DNA from: Miltoncostaea sp036826475
Lineage (GTDB): Bacteria; Actinomycetota; Thermoleophilia; Miltoncostaeales; Miltoncostaeaceae
Direction: 5' to 3'
Assembly (NCBI GenBank): GCA_036826475.1
Contig: DAISWG010000001.1
Location: 34,176-98,175 of the forward strand
Length of the DNA: 64,000 nucleotides
Below, in pieces: positions 49,588 through 56,552 of the stretch. The notes beneath the pieces are model-generated. The model saw only the letters and a list, made by a program, of their open reading frames with translations, was not told the DNA's origin and made no database searches. Positions within the stretch are counted from its first letter, which is position 1. Each line of letters begins with the position of its first letter. The position numbers and the translations under genes are program-made.

Positions 49588-50381
49588 GCGCGGACGCCCC
49601 GCCCCCGCGGCCCGCGCTGGGCGACCTGATCGACCTGGACGGCCGGGTGGCCGTGGTGACCGGCGCGTCCATGGGGATCGGCCTCGGCATCGCCCGCCGG
49701 CTCCACGAGGCGGGCGCGGCGGTCGTGCTGGCCGACCTGCGCGGCGACCTGGCGGAGGAGGCGGCCGCCCTGATGGAGGCCGGGCGTCCCGGCAGCACGA
49801 TGGCCGTGCGGGCCGACGTGTCCGATGAGGACGACGTGCGGCGCATGGCCGACCGGACCGTCGCCCGCCTCGGGCGGATCGACATCCTGGTGAACAACGC
49901 CGGCATCTACCCGAACCGGCCGCTCGCGCAGATGGACGCCGCGACGTTCCGGCGCGTGCTGGAGGTGAACCTGACCGGCGCGTTCCTCTGCACGCGCGAG
50001 GCCGCGCGCCACATGGTCGCCCGCGGGGCGGGCGGGCGCATCGTCAACGTCACCTCGATCGACGCGCTGCATCCGTCGATGGTGGGGCTGGCCCACTACG
50101 ACGCGTCGAAGCACGGCCTGTGGGGGTTCACGAAGAGCACGGCGCTGGAGCTGGCGCCCCACGGCATCGTGGTCAACGCAGTGGCGCCGGGCGCGATCCG
50201 GACGCCGGGCGTGGGCGAGGTGGACGAATCGACCCTCGACGCCTTCGCGGCGCTCGTGCCCATGGGCCGGATCGGCCTGCCCGACGACATCGCCCGGGCG
50301 GTGCTGTTCCTCGCGTCGGACCTCGCGAGCTACGTCACGGGGGCCCAGCTCGTGGTGGACGGGGGACGGCTCCTGTCCTGA
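49584..50381 (+). CDS. Short-chain dehydrogenase/reductase
   Basis: A 265-residue SDR. The cofactor site is T-G-A-S-M-G-I-G near residue 32. N-N-A-G lies near 106, and the catalytic Ser, Tyr and Lys are in V-T-S-I-D-A and Y-D-A-S-K. A D-L-R after the second strand suggests NAD(H) use. The end V-T-G-A-Q-L-V-V-D-G-G is typical. Its ATG overlaps the stop of the FBP aldolase/phosphatase gene (ATGA), so the two are co-translated; a sugar or polyol substrate is plausible. A hairpin follows directly. Confidence 0.92.
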   Translation: MSADAPPPRPALGDLIDLDGRVAVVTGASMGIGLGIARRLHEAGAAVVLADLRGDLAEEAAALMEAGRPGSTMAVRADVSDEDDVRRMADRTVARLGRIDILVNNAGIYPNRPLAQMDAATFRRVLEVNLTGAFLCTREAARHMVARGAGGRIVNVTSIDALHPSMVGLAHYDASKHGLWGFTKSTALELAPHGIVVNAVAPGAIRTPGVGEVDESTLDAFAALVPMGRIGLPDDIARAVLFLASDLASYVTGAQLVVDGGRLLS

Positions 50382-50388
50382 CCGTCCC
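50363..50388 (+). terminator. 7-bp hairpin around the SDR stop codon
   Basis: GGGACGG (50363-50369) and CCGTCCC (50382-50388) form a perfect stem. The 12-nt loop ends with the SDR TGA stop (50379-50381). It is placed to end the FBP aldolase-SDR transcript. Confidence 0.55.
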
Positions 50389-50489
50389 GCCGCCGGGGGG
50401 CGCGGATCCGGGGGGATCCGCAGCCGGACCCCGGGATCGTCCGCGGCCGCGACCGCACCGACCCGGTGGGCGCGCGCCGCCGGGCCGCC

Positions 50490-50495
50490 TACCGT
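50490..50495 (+). promoter_or_regulatory. Leaderless -10 box TACCGT
   Basis: TACCGT ends 7 nt before the ATG at 50503, the same arrangement as at 14704 and 33684. It supports 50503 as the true start of the frameshifted gene. Confidence 0.55.
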
Positions 50496-50502
50496 CGGGC
50501 CG

Positions 50503-52267
50503 ATGGACGGACCCGACGCACTCGCCGCGCTGCTCCCGCACGCCCCCCTCGTCGAGGTGATGGGCCGCGACGTGGGCGCCCCGCCCGCCGTGGCGTGGGC
50601 CCGCGTCCGCCACGGCGACGTAGGCGCCGGCCCGGCGGCCCGCGGCCCTCTTCGGCCTGCGCGCCCTGCCCGCCCGGCTCGCCGGGCACCCGCCGCCCGG
50701 CCCCCGCCCGCTGCGCATCGACGACATGGTCTCGACCCCCGCGGAGCCCGGCTTCACGCTGCTGGCCGACGACCCGCCGCGCGAGGTGGTGGTGGGGGCC
50801 GCCGGGGCCGTGTGGCGTCGCGAGATCCCGTTCGTGCACGTCGCCGACGCCGCGGCGTTCGCCGCCGCCGGGGCCCCGGGGACGGTGCGCGTGGCGTGGG
50901 CGCTGCGCGTGCGGCCCCGCGCCGACGGCGGATCGCGCGTCGAGGTCGAGGTGCGCGTCGACCCCGGCGACGCGGCGGCCTGGCGGCGCTTCCGCTGCTA
51001 CTTCGCGGCGATCGGCCCGTTCTCGCGGCTCATCCGCCGCGCGCTGCTGCGGGACCTCGCGCGCGACCTGGGCGAGCCGCCGATGCCGGGCGACGCCCTG
51101 CTGCCCGACGCGGCCGTCGCCGCGACCCACGAGACCACGATCCGGGCGACGCCCGCGGAGGTGTGGCCGTGGCTCGCCCAGATGGGCGCCGGCCGGGCGG
51201 GGTTCTACTCGCTGGACGCGATCGACAACGGCGGGGGCCCCAGCGCGCGGGAGATCCATCCCGAATGGGCGACGCTGCACGCCGGCGACCGCGTCCCCGC
51301 GGACGGCCGCGGCGGCCACTTCGAGGTGCTCGAGGCGCGCGAGCCGAGCGCCCTGGTGCTCGGCGGGCTATGGGACGCCGACGCGGGCCGCAACGTCCCG
51401 TTCGCGGGACCCCGGCCACCGCGCCACTGGCATGCCACGTGGGCCTTCGCACTCGAGCCGGCCGGCGGGGGGCGCACGCGCCTGCGCGTGCGGGCACGGG
51501 TCGCCCACCCCCGCGCCGGCGGGGCGCGCGCCGCCTGGATCCGCCCGGCCCACGCCGTCATGCAGCGCGTGCAGCTCCGCAATCTGGCGCGCCGCGCGGA
51601 GGGCCGGGCCCGCACCGGCTGGCGCGACGTGGCCGCGGGCCTCGGTGGCGCGGCCCGCATGGCGGCCGCCGTCGCGACGCCGGGCCGGCGGGGGATCCGC
51701 TCGACATGGGGGGCGGGGACGGCGCTCGCGTCGCGCCCGCACCCCGGCGACGACCTCGTGCCCCGGCCGCAGTGGGGATGGACGCATGCGGTCACGGTCG
51801 ACGCGCCGCCCGAGGCCGTCTGGCCGTGGATCGCCCAGATCGGCGCCGACCGGGCCGGCTTCTACAGCTACACGTGGCTCGAGAACCTCGCCGGGTGCGG
51901 CGTCCGCGACGCCGAGCGGATCCACCCCGAGTGGCAGGCGCGGCCGGGCGATCACCTCGTGCTGCACCCGCAGGCGCCGCCGCTCACGATCGCGGAGGTC
52001 GTCGAGGGGCGCCACCTGCTGGCGCACGGCCCGCCCGACGCGGCGTCCCGCGCCGCGGGCCGCCCCTGGGCGGCGGCGAGCTGGCTCATCGCCGCCGAGC
52101 CCCTCTCGCGGGGCCGCACGCGCGTCGTCAGCCGGTACCGGTGCGCATGCTCCGGCGACCTGCGGACCCGCCTCGCGATGGGCCCGGCGCTCGTCGAGCC
52201 GGTCGGCTCCACGATGGACCGCCGGATGCTGCACGGGATCGCCCGCCGCGCACGGGCGGGCGGGTGA
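50503..52267 (+). pseudogene. SRPBCC/polyketide-cyclase-like multidomain gene with a +1 frameshift
   Basis: The N-terminus (M-D-G-P-D-A-L-A-A-L-L-P) is read in one frame up to about 50640. The rest (L-F-G-L-R-A-L-P-A-R-L-A-G and on) continues in another frame that has a TAG at 50621 and no start codon until 50726. Removing one G in CGCGGCC near 50643 joins them into about 587 residues. The product has an N-terminal domain of a family with R-A-L-P-A-R, then two similar SRPBCC domains, each with A-E-V-W-P-W or E-A-V-W-P-W, I/M-G-A and a G-F-Y-S segment. A sequencing error or a recent mutation is equally possible. The stop overlaps the next gene (GTGA). Confidence 0.7.
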
Positions 52268-54972
52268 CGGCGGCGCCCCCCGCCGGAGGCGCCGTCCCCG
52301 GGCCGCACGCCGCCGGCGACGGCGGCGAGCGGGTGCTGCTGCGCGACGGGCGCAGCGTCGCCGTGCGCCCCTGTCGCGAGGACGACGCCGACGGCATCGG
52401 CGCGATGATCGCGGGGATGTCACCGGCGGCGCGGGCGATGCGGTTCGGCGCCGCGCGCGGCGGCCTCACCGGCCGCGAGGCCCGTGACATGGCGGCCGCG
52501 CCGGGACCGCTGGGCGCCGGCGTGGTGGCGGTCGCCGGCGGCGAGGGCGAGCGCATCGTGGCGGTCGCCCGCTACTACCGCGCCGCGGGGGCCGCCGACG
52601 CGGAGCTGGCGGCCGCCGTCGCCGACCGCTGGCAGGGCCTGGGCCTGGGGACCGCCCTCGTGGAGCGCCTCTGCGACCACGCCGCCGCGAACGGCGTCGA
52701 CACGCTCTGGGCGTGGATGCGGACCGACAACCGGCGGATGCGGAGCGTCCTGGAGGGGCTCGGCGGCCCCGTGACCCTGGAGCGGACGCGCGACGGCGTG
52801 CTGGCGCGCGTGCCGCTGCACTTCGACGCGGCGCGCGACGACGCCGGCGGGGCGCGGGACGCGGGCGGCGCCGCCGCGTCGCTGCGGCCATTGATGCGGC
52901 CGCACGGGATCGCCGTGGTGGGGGCGTCGCGCGACCCCTCCGCGCCGGGTGGCGCCGTGCTCCGCGCGCTGGTCGAGAGCGGGACGGCTCCCGTCTATGC
53001 CGTGAACCGCGCCGCCGACCTCGTCGCCGGGCGCCGCGCGTACCGCTCGCTGGGCCTGCTGCCCGGGCCGGTCGACCTGGTGGTGGCGGCGGTCCCGGCA
53101 GAGGGCGTGCCGGCCGTGGCCCGGGAGGCGGCCGCGTGCGGCGCCCGCGCCCTGGTGGTGCTGTCGGCCGGCTTCGCCGAGCAGGACGCCCACGGCGCCG
53201 CCCTCCAGGCCGAGCTCGTCCACGTGTGCCGCACCGCCGGCCTGCGCCTGGTGGGGCCGAACTGCCTGGGCGTCTCCGTGAGCGCCGGGCCGGCCCCGTT
53301 CGACGCGACGTTCGGTCCCCTCCCGGCGCGGGCGGGCCGGATCGCCCTCGCCTCCCAGAGCGGCGGACTCGGCGTGGCCGCCCTCGCCCACTGCGCGGCC
53401 CGCGGGATCGGGACCTCGTCGTTCGTGAGCCTCGGCAACGGCGGCGACGTGGGGCCGGAGGACCTGCTGGCCTGGTGGGACGCCGACCCCGACACCCGCG
53501 CCGTGCTGCTGTACCTGGAGGGCGTCGGCGACCCCCGACGGTTCGCCCGGATCGCCCGGCGGGTGTCGCGGCGGACCCCCGTCGTCGTCCTGAAGGGCGG
53601 CCGCGGCGGCGCCGGGCGGCGGGCCGCGGGGTCGCACACCGCCGCCCTCGCCGCCGGCGAGCCGATGACCGACGCGCTGTTCGACCTGGCGGGCGTCGTG
53701 CGGGCCGACACGCTGGAGGAGCTGCTCGAGACCGGCGAGGTGCTCGCCTCCCAGCCGCTCCCGCCGGGGCCCCGGATCGGCATCGTCTCCAACGCCGGCG
53801 GACCCGCGATCCTCGCCGCCGACGCCGCCGAGGCGGCCGGCCTGGAGGTGCCGCCGTTCGGCGACGCGCTCCGGACGCTGCTCGCCTCGATGCGGACCCC
53901 GCCCGCCGCCGACGGGAACCCCGTCGACCTCGGCGCGGGCACCGGCGCCGAGGCGGTCGAGCGCGCGGGCAGGGCGATCGTCGCCTCGGGGGAGGTGGAC
54001 GCCCTCATGGTGCTGGTGACCCCCCTGCGCGGCGCGGACACCCCGGCGATCATCCGGGCGGCCGAGGCGCTGGCCAACGACCGGATCCCCGTGGTGGGCT
54101 GTGTGGTGGGACCGGCCCCCGAGCCGCCGGCGGACGAGCCGCCCATCCCCTGGCTCGCGATGCCGGAGGGCGCGGCGCGCGCCCTGGCCGGCGTCCGGCG
54201 CGCGGCGCAGGCGGCCGCCCGTCCCGGCGACCCGGCGGTCCGGCCGGCGGGCATCGACCCCGCGGCGGCCCGCGCCGCCCTGGCCGAGGCCGAGCCGGGC
54301 GCGTGGCTCCCGCCCGGGGCCGTGGAGCGGGTGCTCGGCGCCTACGGGATCCCGGTCCCGCGCGCGATCCTCGCCGTGAGCGCCGCCGACGCCGCGGCGG
54401 CGCTGGCCGACATCGGCGGTCCCGTCGCGGTGAAGCTCGTCAGCGGCGCGCTGACCCACAAGTCCGACGTGGGGGGCGTGGTACTGGGCCTCCGCACCCC
54501 CGACGAGGCCGCCGCCGCGGTCCGCGGGATCGCCGGGGAGCTGCGGGCCCGCGGGCTCGAGGACCGGATGGAGGGGGTTCTCGTCCAGGAGATGGCGCCG
54601 GCCGGGACCGACCTGATCGTCGGCGGCCTCCGCGACGCGGTGTTCGGGCCGTGCGTGCTGGCCGGCATCGGCGGCACCGACGCCGAGGTGTGGCGCGACC
54701 GCCGTGTCGCGCTGGCGCCCGTCGGGCCGGCGTCGGCGCGCGAGCTCTGGGATCGGCTGCGGGGGGTGGCGCTGCTGGACGGCTGGCGCGTGCTGCCGGC
54801 GGTGCCCCGCGACGCCCTCGCCGACCTGACCGCCCGCGTGGGGTGGCTCATGTCGGACATCCCGGGGGTCGCCGAGCTGGACCTCAACCCGGTGCGGACC
54901 GACGCCGCCGGGCGTCCCGTGGCGCTGGACGCCCGGATCCGCCGCGCGCAGACCCGCGAGCCGCGTCCGTAG
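52264..54972 (+). CDS. GNAT acetyltransferase fused to ADP-forming acyl-CoA synthetase
   Basis: A 902-residue protein of the protein-acetyltransferase (Pat) type. Residues 20-190 are a GNAT domain with acetyl-CoA loop W-Q-G-L-G-L-G-T-A-L. From residue 208 come the CoA-binding domain (I-A-V-V-G-A-S-R-D-P-S), a succinyl-CoA-ligase-like domain with S-Q-S-G-G-L-G and G-S-H-T-A-A-L holding the His, and a C-terminal ATP-grasp domain (G-G-P-V-A-V-K-L-V, then D-L-I-V-G-G). In Pat enzymes of Enterobacteria the GNAT part is at the C-terminus; here it leads. It may acetylate acetyl-CoA synthetase and similar proteins. The GTG overlaps the preceding stop. Confidence 0.88.
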   Translation: MTAAPPAGGAVPGPHAAGDGGERVLLRDGRSVAVRPCREDDADGIGAMIAGMSPAARAMRFGAARGGLTGREARDMAAAPGPLGAGVVAVAGGEGERIVAVARYYRAAGAADAELAAAVADRWQGLGLGTALVERLCDHAAANGVDTLWAWMRTDNRRMRSVLEGLGGPVTLERTRDGVLARVPLHFDAARDDAGGARDAGGAAASLRPLMRPHGIAVVGASRDPSAPGGAVLRALVESGTAPVYAVNRAADLVAGRRAYRSLGLLPGPVDLVVAAVPAEGVPAVAREAAACGARALVVLSAGFAEQDAHGAALQAELVHVCRTAGLRLVGPNCLGVSVSAGPAPFDATFGPLPARAGRIALASQSGGLGVAALAHCAARGIGTSSFVSLGNGGDVGPEDLLAWWDADPDTRAVLLYLEGVGDPRRFARIARRVSRRTPVVVLKGGRGGAGRRAAGSHTAALAAGEPMTDALFDLAGVVRADTLEELLETGEVLASQPLPPGPRIGIVSNAGGPAILAADAAEAAGLEVPPFGDALRTLLASMRTPPAADGNPVDLGAGTGAEAVERAGRAIVASGEVDALMVLVTPLRGADTPAIIRAAEALANDRIPVVGCVVGPAPEPPADEPPIPWLAMPEGAARALAGVRRAAQAAARPGDPAVRPAGIDPAAARAALAEAEPGAWLPPGAVERVLGAYGIPVPRAILAVSAADAAAALADIGGPVAVKLVSGALTHKSDVGGVVLGLRTPDEAAAAVRGIAGELRARGLEDRMEGVLVQEMAPAGTDLIVGGLRDAVFGPCVLAGIGGTDAEVWRDRRVALAPVGPASARELWDRLRGVALLDGWRVLPAVPRDALADLTARVGWLMSDIPGVAELDLNPVRTDAAGRPVALDARIRRAQTREPRP

Positions 54973-54983
54973 TCCCCCGCACC

Positions 54984-54997
54984 GGCGGTCGGCCGCC
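54984..54997 (+). terminator. Small GC hairpin after the acyl-CoA synthetase gene
   Basis: GGCGG (54984-54988) and CCGCC (54993-54997) pair around TCGG, 11 nt past the stop, followed by a C run. The stem is short. Confidence 0.3.
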
Positions 54998-55081
54998 CCC
55001 CCGATGGAGGCCCGGACGCCGCGCGGGAGCCTTCGACGGTCGGCCGGGGTTCGGCCGCGCCAACGAGGATGGGAGGCAGCC

Positions 55082-55234
55082 GTGAGCGATTCGCCCCTGG
55101 GATCGCCCGAGGTCCGGACGGCGGCGCTGGAGGAGCGCGTCGACGCGCTCGAGCGCGAGGTCGAGAGCCTGCGGGAGGACATCCGCGCGCTGGCCGCGAC
55201 CGTGCGGGACGCCTCCGGCCCCGTCGATCGGTGA
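55082..55234 (+). CDS. 50-residue coiled-coil protein
   Basis: A small ORF starting at GTG 55082 with GGGAGG 5-6 nt upstream. After 15 residues it becomes a heptad-like helix: L-E-E-R-V-D-A-L-E-R-E-V-E-S-L-R-E-D-I, so it probably forms a two-stranded coil. A frame back to 55004 exists but lacks a site. The function is unknown. It lies 109 bases after the acyl-CoA synthetase gene and 153 before the next gene, with no obvious partner. Confidence 0.6.
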   Translation: MSDSPLGSPEVRTAALEERVDALEREVESLREDIRALAATVRDASGPVDR

Positions 55235-55387
55235 CGGCGCGGCGGCATGACGGCCGCATCCACCCGCCGCCCGCCCGGCCGCCGTTCGGGAAACCCGCGG
55301 CCGGGAGCCGCGCGCACGCCGATGGACCGCTCCCGCCCCCGCGGGATGCTGGGGCGGTCATCGCAACGACCTGACGGAGGAGGGGCC

Positions 55388-55801
55388 ATGGGAACGGAGA
55401 CGCCGGTGCGGGAGGCGACGGGCGACCGCACCGCCGATCTCGCGGCGGGCGAGTCCGACATCGCCGGCCGGGCCGTCTTCGCGTGGGTGCTGGTACCCGC
55501 CGCGGGGCGCATGGTCCACGAGCTGGCCGAGGGGCACGACGCGCACGACGCCATCGAGGAGCTCCGCGCCGCCGTGCGGCTGCTCGACCGCCTCGGGTGG
55601 CCGGACGACGAGTCCGGCGCCACGCGGCTGAACCCGGACGAGGCGGCGGTGGTCCGCGTGGCGGCGCGGTCGCAGCTCGGCCGCGGCGTGAACCCGGACC
55701 GCGCGGCGCGCGGCCGGGTGGCGCGCGGGCACACCGTGGACCTCCCGCCGGCCGGCGCGCTGGGGGCGGTGCTGGACGCCCTGGAGCGCGGCCTGCGCTG
55801 A
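55388..55801 (+). CDS. Hypothetical 137-residue protein
   Basis: A soluble, helical protein I do not recognise. It begins M-G-T-E-T-P-V-R-E, has A-G-R-M-V-H-E-L-A-E-G-H-D-A-H-D near residue 43, and then an acidic, Arg-rich second half. No Cys, signal peptide or membrane segment is seen. GGAGGAGGGG precedes the ATG. It sits alone between the coiled-coil ORF and a convergent VIT-family transporter. The 153 bases before it (55235-55387) hold no other gene that I can support. Confidence 0.65.
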   Translation: MGTETPVREATGDRTADLAAGESDIAGRAVFAWVLVPAAGRMVHELAEGHDAHDAIEELRAAVRLLDRLGWPDDESGATRLNPDEAAVVRVAARSQLGRGVNPDRAARGRVARGHTVDLPPAGALGAVLDALERGLR

Positions 55802-55817
55802 CCGCGCCGGGGCGCGG
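55802..55817. terminator. Bidirectional hairpin between convergent genes
   Basis: CCGCGC (55802-55807) and GCGCGG (55812-55817) form a perfect 6-bp stem with a CGGG loop, filling the gap between two convergent stops. An upstream GCGCGG (55786-55791) can pair with the same CCGCGC around the stop codon, giving an alternative structure. Confidence 0.6.
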
Positions 55818-55818
55818 C

Positions 55819-56535
55819 TCAGACGGCCGCGCCCACCAGGCTGCCGACGGCGGCGGTGAGGCCCATCGCCGCCGCGCCCCACAACGTGACGCGGGCGACG
55901 GCCGGCCACCGGGGGGCGCCGCCCAGCGCCGCGCCGATGGCCCCGAGGCCCGCGAGCGCGGCGATCGTGAGGCCCACGAGCAGCCCCACCCGCACCCCGG
56001 CGCCTCCGGGGGCCACGGCCGCGACGACGGGCACCGTCGCCCCCGCCGTGAACGCCAGGGCCGACGCCCAGGCCGCCTGCCACGGGCGGGCCATCCGCTC
56101 CTCGGCGAGCCCGAGCTCGTCGCGGGCGTGGGCGCCGAGGGCGTCCTTGTCGGTGAGGGCCTCCGCGACGCGGTGGGCAAGCTCGGACGGCAGCCCCCGG
56201 CGCTCGTAGATCCCCGCCAGCTCCTCGAGCTCGCCTGCAGGATCGGCCCGCAGCTCGCGCCCCTCCAGGGCCAGGTCGGCGTTCTCCGCGTCGCGCTGGG
56301 ACGACACCGACACGAACTCGCCGGCGGCCATCGACAGCGCGCCGGCCGCCAGGCCCGCGAACCCCGCGAGGATCGTGGCCTGGTGGGAGGCGCCGCCGGC
56401 CACCACGCCGAGCAGCAGGCTCGACACCGAGACGAGCCCGTCGTTGGCGCCCAGCACGGCGGCGCGCAGCCAGTTGCTGCGGCCGCTGAGGTGGCGCTCG
56501 GGGTGCGTCAGCGACGGGAGGGGCACGATGTGCAC
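55819..56535 (-). CDS. VIT1/CCC1-family membrane transporter
   Basis: A 238-residue protein of the vacuolar iron transporter family, which move Fe2+ or Mn2+. The opening L-R-A-A-V-L-G-A-N-D-G-L-V-S-V-S-S-L-L-L is the first-helix signature. G-A-L-S-M-A-A-G-E-F-V-S-V-S-S-Q near residue 65 is the second. A cytoplasmic helical region with many Glu residues (E-L-E-E-L-A-G-I-Y-E) follows, then three hydrophobic segments. It starts with GTG 17 bases after the ABC permease gene and is probably the last gene of that operon. Confidence 0.9.
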   Translation of the reverse strand: MHIVPLPSLTHPERHLSGRSNWLRAAVLGANDGLVSVSSLLLGVVAGGASHQATILAGFAGLAAGALSMAAGEFVSVSSQRDAENADLALEGRELRADPAGELEELAGIYERRGLPSELAHRVAEALTDKDALGAHARDELGLAEERMARPWQAAWASALAFTAGATVPVVAAVAPGGAGVRVGLLVGLTIAALAGLGAIGAALGGAPRWPAVARVTLWGAAAMGLTAAVGSLVGAAV

Positions 56536-56552
56536 AGCCTGTCAGGCCGCGG

